Below, piece after piece: positions 24,770-31,899 of a stretch of DNA of 45,008 nt. Position 1 is the first letter of the stretch. Each line of letters opens with the position of its first letter. Source of the DNA: JBJHBY01 sp050485745 (GTDB lineage: Bacteria; Pseudomonadota; Gammaproteobacteria; Pseudomonadales; CAMLJR01); assembly GCA_050485745.1 (NCBI GenBank), contig JBJHBY010000002.1, forward strand, positions 1 through 45,008, given 5' to 3'. The position numbers were made by a program, and so were the translations under genes. Under the pieces are notes generated by a model. It had not been told where the DNA came from. It ran no database searches and saw nothing but the letters and a program-made list of their open reading frames with translations.

Positions 24770-26161
24770 ATGAAGAAGACATTGATCAAGGCCGCCGCTC
24801 TGGCAGTGGGCGGCATGCTGACCCTGGCCGCCGGCAGTACCATGGCCCAGGAGGCGCGCAATCTGGGTGATTTGCTCCGCCTGGTGGAGCAGGGCCGTAC
24901 CGTGGAGCAGCGTGAGAACCGCGAGCGCGAGCAGCGCTTCCTCGCCGACAAGAACCAGCAGGAGCGCCTGCTCAACGAAGCGCGCCAGGAGCGCACTCGC
25001 CAGGAGCGTCGTTCCGAGCAACTGGAGCAGACGTTCAACGAGAACGAGCGGCGTGTGGCCGAGGCGCGGCAGCAACTGCGCGAGCGCATGGGTGCCCTGA
25101 CCGAGCTGTTTGGTCACCTGACCGCAACCTCCGGTGACTTGCGCTCGATCTTTGGCGACTCCCTGATCAGCGCCCAGCACCCGGGCCGCGAGCAGTTCCT
25201 CGATGAAATGATTGCCAAGATGAGCGGCACCGAGCGTCTGCCCAGCATCGAGGAAATCGAGCGCCTGTGGAACGAAATGCGTCGCGAGATCATCGAATCC
25301 GGCCGTGTCGTGTCCTTCGAGACGCAAATCACCCGTCCCGGTGGTCAGACCGAGGACCGCCGTGTCATTCGTGTCGGTACCTTCAATATCGTCACGGATG
25401 AAGGTCGCTACATGCAGTACGTGCCCTCCACGGGTAACCTGGTGGAGCTGGCGCGTCAGCCTTCCGGCCCCTACCTGCGCTGGGCGGCCAACCTGGCCTC
25501 GCTGCAGAGCGGCACCACGCCCTTTGGCGTTGACCCCACCGGTCCGCGCGGTGGTAGCTACCTCTCCGCACTGATCGACAGCCCGACCATCCAGGAGCGC
25601 TGGCATCAGGGTGGTGTGATCGGCTATATCATTACCGCGGTGGGTGTCATTGCCGTGCTGATCGCCATCTGGCGCCTGGTTGCCCTGACCCTGGTCAACT
25701 CCCGCGTCAATGCCCAGCTGAAGAGCGACAGTGCCCGCGGCGACAACCCGCTGGGTCGTATCCTCATGGTGCATGAGCAGAACCCGAGCATGGACACCGA
25801 AACCCTTGAGCTGAAGCTCAATGAGGCAGTCCTGAAGGAAGTGCCGAGGCTCGAGTTTGCGCACAACCTGCTCAAGATCATCGCCGCTGTGGCGCCCCTG
25901 ATGGGTCTGCTCGGTACCGTGACCGGTATGATCATCACCTTCCAGGCCATCACCATCTTCGGTGCCGGTGATCCCCAGGCCATGGCCGGCGGTATCTCCA
26001 GCGCCCTGGTGACCACCGTGCTGGGTCTGTGTGTGGCGATCCCCACGGTTCTGCTGCATACCGTCGTGAACGGCCGTGCCAAGAAGATCATTCATATCCT
26101 CGAGGAACAGTCGGCCGGCATCATTGCCGAACACAATGAGGCCCAGGTGGGGAAAGGCTAA
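24770..26161 (+). CDS. TtpC-like protein: periplasmic coiled coil fused to MotA/TolQ/ExbB domain
   Basis: A 463-residue inner-membrane protein, nearly twice the length of ExbB. It has a signal peptide (cleavage about after TMA, residue 26) and a periplasmic coiled coil (about 35-115) rich in E/R/Q, ending RRVAEARQQLRERMGAL. A beta-rich periplasmic region runs to about 280, with FETQITRPGGQTEDRRVIRV and a GRYMQYVPSTGNLVEL segment. The MotA/TolQ/ExbB channel domain has three helices (GVIGYIITAVGVIAVLIAIW; LLKIIAAVAPLMGLLGTVTG; SALVTTVLGLCVAIPTVLLH). This architecture is that of TtpC, the extra protein needed by Vibrio TonB2 systems. It is followed with no gap by a normal ExbB, so the complex would contain two ExbB-type subunits. 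Confidence 0.88.
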   Translation: MKKTLIKAAALAVGGMLTLAAGSTMAQEARNLGDLLRLVEQGRTVEQRENREREQRFLADKNQQERLLNEARQERTRQERRSEQLEQTFNENERRVAEARQQLRERMGALTELFGHLTATSGDLRSIFGDSLISAQHPGREQFLDEMIAKMSGTERLPSIEEIERLWNEMRREIIESGRVVSFETQITRPGGQTEDRRVIRVGTFNIVTDEGRYMQYVPSTGNLVELARQPSGPYLRWAANLASLQSGTTPFGVDPTGPRGGSYLSALIDSPTIQERWHQGGVIGYIITAVGVIAVLIAIWRLVALTLVNSRVNAQLKSDSARGDNPLGRILMVHEQNPSMDTETLELKLNEAVLKEVPRLEFAHNLLKIIAAVAPLMGLLGTVTGMIITFQAITIFGAGDPQAMAGGISSALVTTVLGLCVAIPTVLLHTVVNGRAKKIIHILEEQSAGIIAEHNEAQVGKG

Positions 26162-26689
26162 ATGTACTTTCTGTATGAAGCGATAGGCATTATCGGCCGC
26201 TTCATGGAGGCGGGTGGCAATGTGCTCTGGCTCATTGCCATCGTCACCTTCGTGATGTGGACCCTGGTCTTCGAGCGCTTCTGGTACTTCCGCTTTGCCC
26301 TGAGTCAGGACATCGACCGGGTCATCGCCGCCTGGGAGGCGCGCGGCGAGCGCAAGTCCTGGAATGCACACCAGATGCGCCGCCGCCTGGTTTCCGAGTC
26401 AGCGGAGCGCATCAACCAGAACCTGCCGATGATCAAGACCCTGGTGGCCCTGTGCCCCCTGCTTGGTCTGCTGGGCACCGTGACCGGGATGATCGAGGTG
26501 TTCAACATCATGGCAGTGACCGGTGGGGGTGACGCCCGGCAGATGGCGGGTGGTGTCTCCAGGGCGACCATTCCCACGATGGCGGGCATGGTGGCGGCGA
26601 TTTCCGGTGTTTTTGCAAACACTTACGTCACCCGGGTCGCAACGCGGGAAACCCAGTTGCTGCAAGACCACCTGACAACCGATCACTAA
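26162..26689 (+). CDS. exbB: ExbB-type proton channel subunit (TonB2 system)
   Basis: A 175-residue MotA/TolQ/ExbB protein with three transmembrane helices: GGNVLWLIAIVTFVMWTLVF, then LPMIKTLVALCPLLGLLGTV with TGMIEVF, and TIPTMAGMVAAISGVFA. The LLGLLGTVTGM motif around helix 2 is the family signature. The N terminus MYFLYEAIGIIGRFMEAGG matches ExbB2 rather than ExbB1 or TolQ. It begins on the base after the TtpC-like stop. It should form the proton channel with ExbD and power TonB. Confidence 0.92.
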   Translation: MYFLYEAIGIIGRFMEAGGNVLWLIAIVTFVMWTLVFERFWYFRFALSQDIDRVIAAWEARGERKSWNAHQMRRRLVSESAERINQNLPMIKTLVALCPLLGLLGTVTGMIEVFNIMAVTGGGDARQMAGGVSRATIPTMAGMVAAISGVFANTYVTRVATRETQLLQDHLTTDH

Positions 26690-26699
26690 GAGAACCATC

Positions 26700-27107
26700 A
26701 TGCGCAGACAGGCTCTAAGTAAGACAGACGAGACATCGTCCGAAATCGACCTGACGCCGATGCTGGACGTCGTCTTCATCATGCTGATTTTCTTCATCGT
26801 GACCGCGTCCTTCATCAAGGAAGCGGGGATCGAAGTGAACCGGCCGGAGGCGTCCACTGCACAGCAGCAGGAGAACCTGAACATCCTGGTGGCGATCAGT
26901 GGCACCAACGAGATCTGGATCGACCGCCGTCGGGTGGATCCGCGCTCGGTGCGCTCGGTCATCGAGCGTCTGCATGCGGAGAACCCGAAGGGTGCAGTGG
27001 TAGTGCAGGCCGACAAGGCCTCCAATACCGAAACTGTGATCACGGTGATCGACGCGGCCCGTGCCGCCGGTGTCTATGACGTTTCACTGGCTACGGATGA
27101 AGACTGA
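26700..27107 (+). CDS. exbD: ExbD-type subunit (TonB2 system)
   Basis: A 135-residue ExbD/TolR protein: a short cytoplasmic tail, one transmembrane helix and a periplasmic domain. The proton-carrying Asp is D23 in DLTPMLDVVFIMLIFFIVTA (E. coli ExbD D25). The periplasmic domain has the ExbD pattern NILVAISGTNEIWIDRRRVD and KGAVVVQADKASNTETVITV. It starts 10 bp after exbB and is followed 6 bp later by tonB. Confidence 0.95.
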   Translation: MRRQALSKTDETSSEIDLTPMLDVVFIMLIFFIVTASFIKEAGIEVNRPEASTAQQQENLNILVAISGTNEIWIDRRRVDPRSVRSVIERLHAENPKGAVVVQADKASNTETVITVIDAARAAGVYDVSLATDED

Positions 27108-27113
27108 ACCGCT

Positions 27114-27716
27114 ATGAACTGGACCCGAATCTTTATCGGTGGTGGCCTCGGCCTGCTGGTCACGGTGTCGCTCTTCATTCTGATGCCCACCCTGATCGAG
27201 CTGGCGGATACGTCCCTTGACGAGCGCGAGCGTCGGCGTATCGCGGATATCCACATGCCTCAGCGCCAGATCGAGGATCGCATCGAGGAAGTGAAGCCGG
27301 AGCGCCCCCCTGACGCAGACCAGCCCCCGCCGGATATGCCGCAACCGCAGATGGATGATTTCGATCTGCGCACGGACGGCATCAGCATGGACCCGGGTCG
27401 TTTCGAGCAGCGCATCGATGTGGGTGGCACTGGCCTGGGGCAGGATGGCGAGTACCTGCCGATCGTGCGGGTGGCGCCGATCTATCCGCGTCGCGCCCAG
27501 ACCCGGGGCATCGAGGGTTACTGCACCGTTGAGTTTACGGTGACCACCAGTGGCTCCGTGCGCGACCCGCGCCCGATCGATTGTCAGCCCTCGGGCTACT
27601 TCGAGCGGGCCTCCGTCGATGCCGCACTGAAGTTCAAGTACCGGCCGCGCGTGGTGGACGGCGAGCCCGTCGAAGTCGCCGGCGTCCAGAACCGCTTTAC
27701 CTACGAGCTGGAGTAG
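27114..27716 (+). CDS. tonB: TonB2-type energy transducer (short TonB)
   Basis: A 200-residue TonB protein with one N-terminal transmembrane helix (IFIGGGLGLLVTVSLFILMP), a short proline-containing linker (RPPDADQPPPDMPQPQMD) and a C-terminal TonB domain with the YP motif PIVRVAPIYPRRAQTRGIEG and YCTVEFTVTTSGSVRDPRPI. The linker is much shorter than in classical TonB (239 residues with long EP/KP repeats), which is the TonB2 pattern. It probably needs help to span the periplasm, which the TtpC and DUF3450 coiled coils could provide. A Cys pair (EGYCTVEF, IDCQPS) in the C-terminal domain could form a disulfide. Confidence 0.92.
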   Translation: MNWTRIFIGGGLGLLVTVSLFILMPTLIELADTSLDERERRRIADIHMPQRQIEDRIEEVKPERPPDADQPPPDMPQPQMDDFDLRTDGISMDPGRFEQRIDVGGTGLGQDGEYLPIVRVAPIYPRRAQTRGIEGYCTVEFTVTTSGSVRDPRPIDCQPSGYFERASVDAALKFKYRPRVVDGEPVEVAGVQNRFTYELE

Positions 27717-27729
27717 CAGAGGTCGGACC

Positions 27730-29082
27730 ATGAGTATCTACGAGCCCAAATCTGCACTGGCCGGCCTGCGGCGCTGGAGCCGCGCTGCACTGGTTGCCAT
27801 GCCCGTGCTGGCGGCCCAGGCCCTGGTGCCCGCTACCTGGCAGGCGCTGACCGGCTCCCAGGTGGCCATGCCCGGTGTCGCCCAGGCCCAGGAGCGCGAA
27901 ATCCGGCGCACGCCGGCGTTGCGCAACCCCGTCTACGAGCGGCTGGCCGAGGCCCAGGCCGCGGCCGAGGAAGAAAAGTATGGCGATGCCATACGTATCC
28001 TCAACGAGTTGCGCGGCCGCACCGGGGCCGCCGCTCTGAACAGCTACGAGCTGGCGAACCTGTACAACATGTATGCGTTCATCCACTACACCCAGGAGGA
28101 CTACGCCCGTGCGCTGGAGTCCTATCGGCAGGTGGTGGCCCAGCCCGATATCCCCATTGCGATGGAGACCAACACCCGCTTCACCATTGCCCAGCTGTTT
28201 TTTGTGCAGGAGCGCTGGCGGGATGGCATTGCCGAGCTGAACAGGTGGTTCGAACTGACGGAGAGCCCAACGGCACAGGCGCACATGCTGCTGGGGCAGG
28301 CCTACTACCAGCTTGAGGATTTCAACCGCTCCCTTGAGAATGTCAACCGTGCCATGGATATGGAGCGGTCCCGCGGGCGGGTGCCGGCGGAATCCTGGTA
28401 CGCACTGCAGCGCTTCCTGTATTTCAACCGCGAGGATTACGCGCGGGTCATCCAGATCCTCGAGGAGATGCTGGTCCACTATCCGAAGAAGGAGTACTGG
28501 GTCCAGCTCTCCCATATGTATGGCGAAACCCGGCAGGAGCGCAAGCAGCTGTCGGCGATGGAAACCGCTTACCGCCAGGGTCTGCTCGATCGCGAAACCG
28601 AGATCACCAACCTGGCGTACCTGATGCTGGCCAATGAGGTGCCCTACAAGGCCGCGAGAGTGCTCGAACAGGGCATGAAGGACGGCGTGGTGCAGCGCAA
28701 CGCCCGCAACCTCGAGCTGCTGGGCAACGCCTGGCGTGCCTCCCAGGAGCTCAGGCGTTCGATCCCGGTCATGGAAGAAGCGGCCCGCCGTTCCGATGAG
28801 GGTGAGATCTGGGCGCGGCTGGCGAATATCTACGTCGACAACGAAGAGTTCGACAAGGCCATTGAGGCAGCGCGCGAGGCCCTGCGCAAGGGCGGAGTGC
28901 GCCGCCCCGACTCCACGCAGCTGGTGCTCGGCATGGCGCTGTTCAACACCCAGCAGTATGATGCGGCCCGCAGGGCTTTCCGTGAGGCGGCCAGGGACAA
29001 TCGTTCCAGAACTCACGCGGAACAATGGCTGAACTATATGGAAACCGAGATCGAGCGGCAGCGCAGCCTGCGCGAGGTCTGA
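27730..29082 (+). CDS. TPR-repeat protein closing the TonB2-type operon
   Basis: A 450-residue protein with a long, positively started signal-type N terminus (a hydrophobic stretch at about 18-40, then GVAQAQE, a likely cleavage site near residue 55). The remainder is tandem TPR-like helix pairs, e.g. AQAAAEEEKYGDAIRILNEL, NMYAFIHYTQEDYARALESY and HMLLGQAYYQLEDFNRSLEN. It is probably periplasmic. The last gene of the Vibrio TonB2 cluster (VC1543, from memory) is also a TPR protein. It follows tonB by 13 bp and is followed by a strong terminator, so it belongs to the operon. The function is unknown; scaffolding is likely. Confidence 0.85.
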   Translation: MSIYEPKSALAGLRRWSRAALVAMPVLAAQALVPATWQALTGSQVAMPGVAQAQEREIRRTPALRNPVYERLAEAQAAAEEEKYGDAIRILNELRGRTGAAALNSYELANLYNMYAFIHYTQEDYARALESYRQVVAQPDIPIAMETNTRFTIAQLFFVQERWRDGIAELNRWFELTESPTAQAHMLLGQAYYQLEDFNRSLENVNRAMDMERSRGRVPAESWYALQRFLYFNREDYARVIQILEEMLVHYPKKEYWVQLSHMYGETRQERKQLSAMETAYRQGLLDRETEITNLAYLMLANEVPYKAARVLEQGMKDGVVQRNARNLELLGNAWRASQELRRSIPVMEEAARRSDEGEIWARLANIYVDNEEFDKAIEAAREALRKGGVRRPDSTQLVLGMALFNTQQYDAARRAFREAARDNRSRTHAEQWLNYMETEIERQRSLREV

Positions 29083-29115
29083 TGGTTGCGACCGCTTCAG
29101 GGCGGTTGATCAACA

Positions 29116-29144
29116 GGGGTGCCCCACCAGGGCGCCCCTTTTTT
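29116..29144 (+). terminator. Intrinsic terminator of the TonB2-type operon
   Basis: GGGGTGCCC (29116-29124) pairs with GGGCGCCCC (29130-29138) over a 5-base loop and is followed by six T residues (29139-29144). This is the clearest Rho-independent terminator in the window, and it lies just before the end of the convergent lipoprotein gene. Confidence 0.92.
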
Positions 29145-29160
29145 GTGGGCTCCTGGTTCT

Positions 29161-30213
29161 TCAGTCGCCTTCCCGGCCGCCTTCGCGCAATTCCTGGTAG
29201 CGGGCCAAAAAACGTCTTGCGCGTTCGATGCGTTCCGCCAGGGCGGGTTCGGCGCGCAGCGTCCAGGCACGCTCCCAGTGCGCCAGAGCCTGCTCGATAT
29301 GACCACTGGCATAGAGCTGATCGCCCCGCTCCAGGTCAGCCTGGTAATGGTGTGCCATGGCTGTCTCCAGGGCGTGTCGTTCCTCTCGTACTTGCTCATC
29401 CTCGAGAATATCCGCGGCCCGCTGCAATGCTTCCCCCGCCAGCGCGAATTCTCCTGCTTCCCGGGCATTGCGCGCACTTGCCAGAGCCTGTTCCTGGCGT
29501 TGCCGGCGCTGTTCGGCCAGGGCCTGGCGTTGCTGGGCGACACGCCTGGCCAGCTGTCGACGTGCGGACTCCAGTGATGCGGCAACATCACCACCCGGCT
29601 GCAGGGCTTCGGCGAGCTCCAGCGTGGCGATGGCGGCGGTCAGCTGCCCCGCCTGCAGTTTTCCGGCGCCGGCTTCCGCCAGCGCCATGGCGAGCGTGCG
29701 TCGCTCCTCCTGCAGGGCTTCACTCCTCGCCAGCAAAAGGGCGTTGTCATAGCCCGCGGCTACGGCATCCCGCAGGGCATTTTGCTCTGCCAGCAGGTGT
29801 CTTGCTCGCAGGATCCGGTATGCCAGCAGGCTGGCCGCGGCGGCGCGCTCCTGCTCGTCGTTGAAGTGCGAACGGAGCCGTGCCAGGCGGTCGCTGTCAG
29901 GGAGTTGAAGCTCCTCCTGCTGGAGCCGGGATGCGGCCTCGCCCCAGCGCCGCTCAGCCATCAGGGCATTGACGGCCTGCTCCAGTGCATCCTCCCGGGC
30001 TCTGGATTGCGCCATAAGCTCTGCACGCCGTTCCGCGAAATCCTGTCGTCGCGGGTCGTCTGCGGGCAAGGCATCGACTGCAGCCAGCGCCGCGCGCAAG
30101 TCGCCGCGGCCAACCAGATCATCCAGCTGCGTTTCCAGCGGCGTCGGTGCGAGATGACTGCAGGCGCTGACGACCAGTGTTGCAAGCAGACTGAGAACGC
30201 GCAGTGCCTTCAT
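29161..30213 (-). CDS. Lipoprotein with coiled-coil/TPR-like repeats
   Basis: A 350-residue protein with a lipoprotein signal MKALRVLSLLATLVVSAC (lipobox VSAC, Cys 18). The rest is Ala/Arg/Glu-rich helices, partly TPR-like (RGDLRAALAAVDALPADDPR; GHIEQALAHWERAWTLRAEP) and partly coiled coil. I recognise no named family. ATG 30213 overlaps the cyclase stop (ATGA), so it is translated together with the adenylate cyclase and may work with it; the longer frame upstream lies inside that gene. Ala after the Cys+1 Ser (CSHLA) gives no Asp retention signal, so outer-membrane sorting is likely. It faces the TonB2-type operon across its terminator. Confidence 0.82.
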   Translation of the reverse strand: MKALRVLSLLATLVVSACSHLAPTPLETQLDDLVGRGDLRAALAAVDALPADDPRRQDFAERRAELMAQSRAREDALEQAVNALMAERRWGEAASRLQQEELQLPDSDRLARLRSHFNDEQERAAAASLLAYRILRARHLLAEQNALRDAVAAGYDNALLLARSEALQEERRTLAMALAEAGAGKLQAGQLTAAIATLELAEALQPGGDVAASLESARRQLARRVAQQRQALAEQRRQRQEQALASARNAREAGEFALAGEALQRAADILEDEQVREERHALETAMAHHYQADLERGDQLYASGHIEQALAHWERAWTLRAEPALAERIERARRFLARYQELREGGREGD

Positions 30214-31604
30214 GGGGAGCTTTTCCCCGAGTATTGGGCCTGCACCACATCGTCGATCAACTGGTCGATGACAATCGGGTGGCGAAAGTCGATATCGGCG
30301 ACGGCATGAATGGTCACGGGCTGCTGCTTGCCGCGCAGCCGGATGCGGCGTTCCGATTCCACGCGCAGGCGATGCTCGGCGCTCAGGCTGCGGTAGAGGG
30401 AATCCTCGATGATGATCTGCGAGCCGTTGGCTTCGTTGCACAGCCGCGATGCCAGGTTCACCGCATCCCCGACAACGGTGTACTCGAGCCGTTGCGCGGA
30501 TCCGACCATGCCGGCCAGCATCTCGCCGCTGTTGAGGCCGATGCGCAGGGTGACTTCCTCGAGCCCGAGGCGGCGACGCTCCACGTTGAGACGCTTCGCC
30601 AGACGCTGCATCAGTACCGCGCAGGCGACCGCATGGTAGCGATGGCGTGGATCGGGCCGTGGCGCGCCGAACACGATCATGACCGCATCGCCAATGAACT
30701 TGTCGACGGTGCCGAAAAAGAAGCGTGAACAGATGTTGAAGTAGTGGAAGTACTCGTTGAGGAACTGGCTGACTTCCTCCGGGCTGAGCTTTTCCGACAT
30801 GGCGGTAAAACCGACGATATCCGCGAACATCACGGTGGCCTCGACCCGGTCGCCGCCGAGCCGCACCGGTTCCATGCAGGCCAGCAGCTGGCCCGCGACA
30901 TCGCGATCAAGAAATTGCCGCACCAGATCCTCGACCTGGGCCTTGCGGACCAGCCCATCGCCCAGCTTGTTGACCACGTCGATCAGCTGGCCGAACTCAT
31001 CATCCCGGCGTTCGGTGATCTGGGTGTAGCGCCCCTGCTGCAGGAGCCGGGTCGCATCCATCAAGGTGTGAATGGGGCGTGCCAGGCGCCGTCCGAGCAC
31101 GATTGCCACCGCGCTCAGCAACAGGCAGAGCAGGGCGGCCAGCATCAGGCTGGAGCCGAGGATCTCCCGTTGGGCGGCGCGAATCGGCTGGTCGGACAGG
31201 GCCAGCAAGACGTGCCCACCCACCGCGTCCTGGAAGCTGATCGGCGCCTCGATGAGGATGACACCCTCACCATCCGCCGGCAGTGTGCCGCCGAAGCTCA
31301 GACGCTCGCCATGGTGGTTGTGGATGGCGGCCGCGCTTACTACCGGGCTCTCGGCAAAGCGCCGCACCAGGGCATCGAGCTCGAACTGGCGATCCGTGAA
31401 CAGGGGTTCAGTGCTGGCCAGGGCCAGCTGCTGGGCCAGCAGGTGCCCGGTCTCATTGATCTGGGCCCGGAGCAGGCCACTCTGGCTGCGGATGTTGTGG
31501 GTGGCGAGAAGGGACATGCCCAGCACTACGATCAGGGTGATGCTGGCGGCCAGTCGGACGGCGACCGAGCGGTGCAGGGTCGTTTGGCGAAGTGCCTTCA
31601 ACAT
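30210..31604 (-). CDS. Membrane class III adenylate cyclase with HAMP domain
   Basis: A 464-residue inner-membrane cyclase: TM1 (about 18-36), a periplasmic sensor of about 110 residues, TM2 (about 149-170), HAMP (171-225) and a class III cyclase domain (about 250-430). The metal-binding Asp residues are D262 (MFADIVGFTAMS) and D306 (KFIGDAVMIVFG). K302 and D380 (YTVVGDAVN) are the adenine-selecting pair, and N383 and R387 (VNLASRL) stabilise the transition state, so all catalytic residues are present and the product should be cAMP. The periplasmic sensor is of unknown specificity. Upstream is a strong 5' stem-loop; downstream the lipoprotein gene overlaps by 4 bp. Confidence 0.92.
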   Translation of the reverse strand: MLKALRQTTLHRSVAVRLAASITLIVVLGMSLLATHNIRSQSGLLRAQINETGHLLAQQLALASTEPLFTDRQFELDALVRRFAESPVVSAAAIHNHHGERLSFGGTLPADGEGVILIEAPISFQDAVGGHVLLALSDQPIRAAQREILGSSLMLAALLCLLLSAVAIVLGRRLARPIHTLMDATRLLQQGRYTQITERRDDEFGQLIDVVNKLGDGLVRKAQVEDLVRQFLDRDVAGQLLACMEPVRLGGDRVEATVMFADIVGFTAMSEKLSPEEVSQFLNEYFHYFNICSRFFFGTVDKFIGDAVMIVFGAPRPDPRHRYHAVACAVLMQRLAKRLNVERRRLGLEEVTLRIGLNSGEMLAGMVGSAQRLEYTVVGDAVNLASRLCNEANGSQIIIEDSLYRSLSAEHRLRVESERRIRLRGKQQPVTIHAVADIDFRHPIVIDQLIDDVVQAQYSGKSSP

Positions 31605-31629
31605 GCCGGCGGCCGCTTGCAGGTGGACT

Positions 31630-31650
31630 CGGGCCGGCGCTGCCGGCCCG
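31630..31650. promoter_or_regulatory. Leader stem-loop of the cyclase gene
   Basis: CGGGCCGGC (31630-31638) pairs perfectly with GCCGGCCCG (31642-31650), loop GCT. It lies 26 bp before the cyclase ATG and just after a -10-like TATACT on the minus strand, so it would form at the very 5' end of that mRNA. Confidence 0.45.
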
Positions 31651-31721
31651 GAAGAGTATAGCGGGGTGAGGCTGTGACCGCCTCGACCGGGTCACAGATT
31701 GTCGGTCTGCCATTAACCAGG

Positions 31722-31755
31722 CAATCAAATAGATCGTCCCGATCTATTTTGATTG
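31722..31755. repeat. Inverted repeat, 15-bp arms
   Basis: CAATCAAATAGATCG (31722-31736) pairs with CGATCTATTTTGATTG (31740-31755) over a 3-base loop, with one bulged T. It is strikingly AT-rich for this genome and lacks a T-run, so it may be an operator or RNA hairpin rather than a terminator. Confidence 0.7.
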
Positions 31756-31850
31756 TCGCCCCTGAAATACTGGCGCAATTGCGCGGAATTGTTGGTACTT
31801 CAAGGGCTCGCGACCGGGTTTCGCCCGGCGGCGGCACCTCCCCGTGCCGG

Positions 31851-31882
31851 ATTAACCCGACAATATTCATTGCCGGGTTAAT
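31851..31882. repeat. Inverted repeat, 14-bp arms
   Basis: ATTAACCCGACAAT (31851-31864) faces ATTGCCGGGTTAAT (31869-31882) across 4 bases; 13 of 14 positions are complementary. It lies 18 bases after the ilvD stop. Each arm is a copy of the motif that also occurs at 31712-31725. Confidence 0.7.
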
Positions 31883-31899
31883 AGTGAGGTTGGCCCGCC

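Larger units (their letters stand above)
31605..31899. other. Non-coding gap with inverted repeats and a repeated 14-bp motif
   Basis: 295 bp between ilvD (3' end) and the cyclase gene, both leftward. It contains a GC stem (31630-31650), a -10-like TATACT on the minus strand (31660-31655), and two AT-richer inverted repeats (31722-31755 and 31851-31882). The motif ATTAACCMGRCAAT occurs three times. An open frame of about 100 codons crosses it on the minus strand, but I see no coding signal in it. Confidence 0.6.

Noticed and set aside
24683..26371. Long minus-strand open frame opposite the TtpC-like gene
   Set aside because: The plus strand has the signal peptide, coiled coil and ExbB-type helices; the antisense frame has no such structure.
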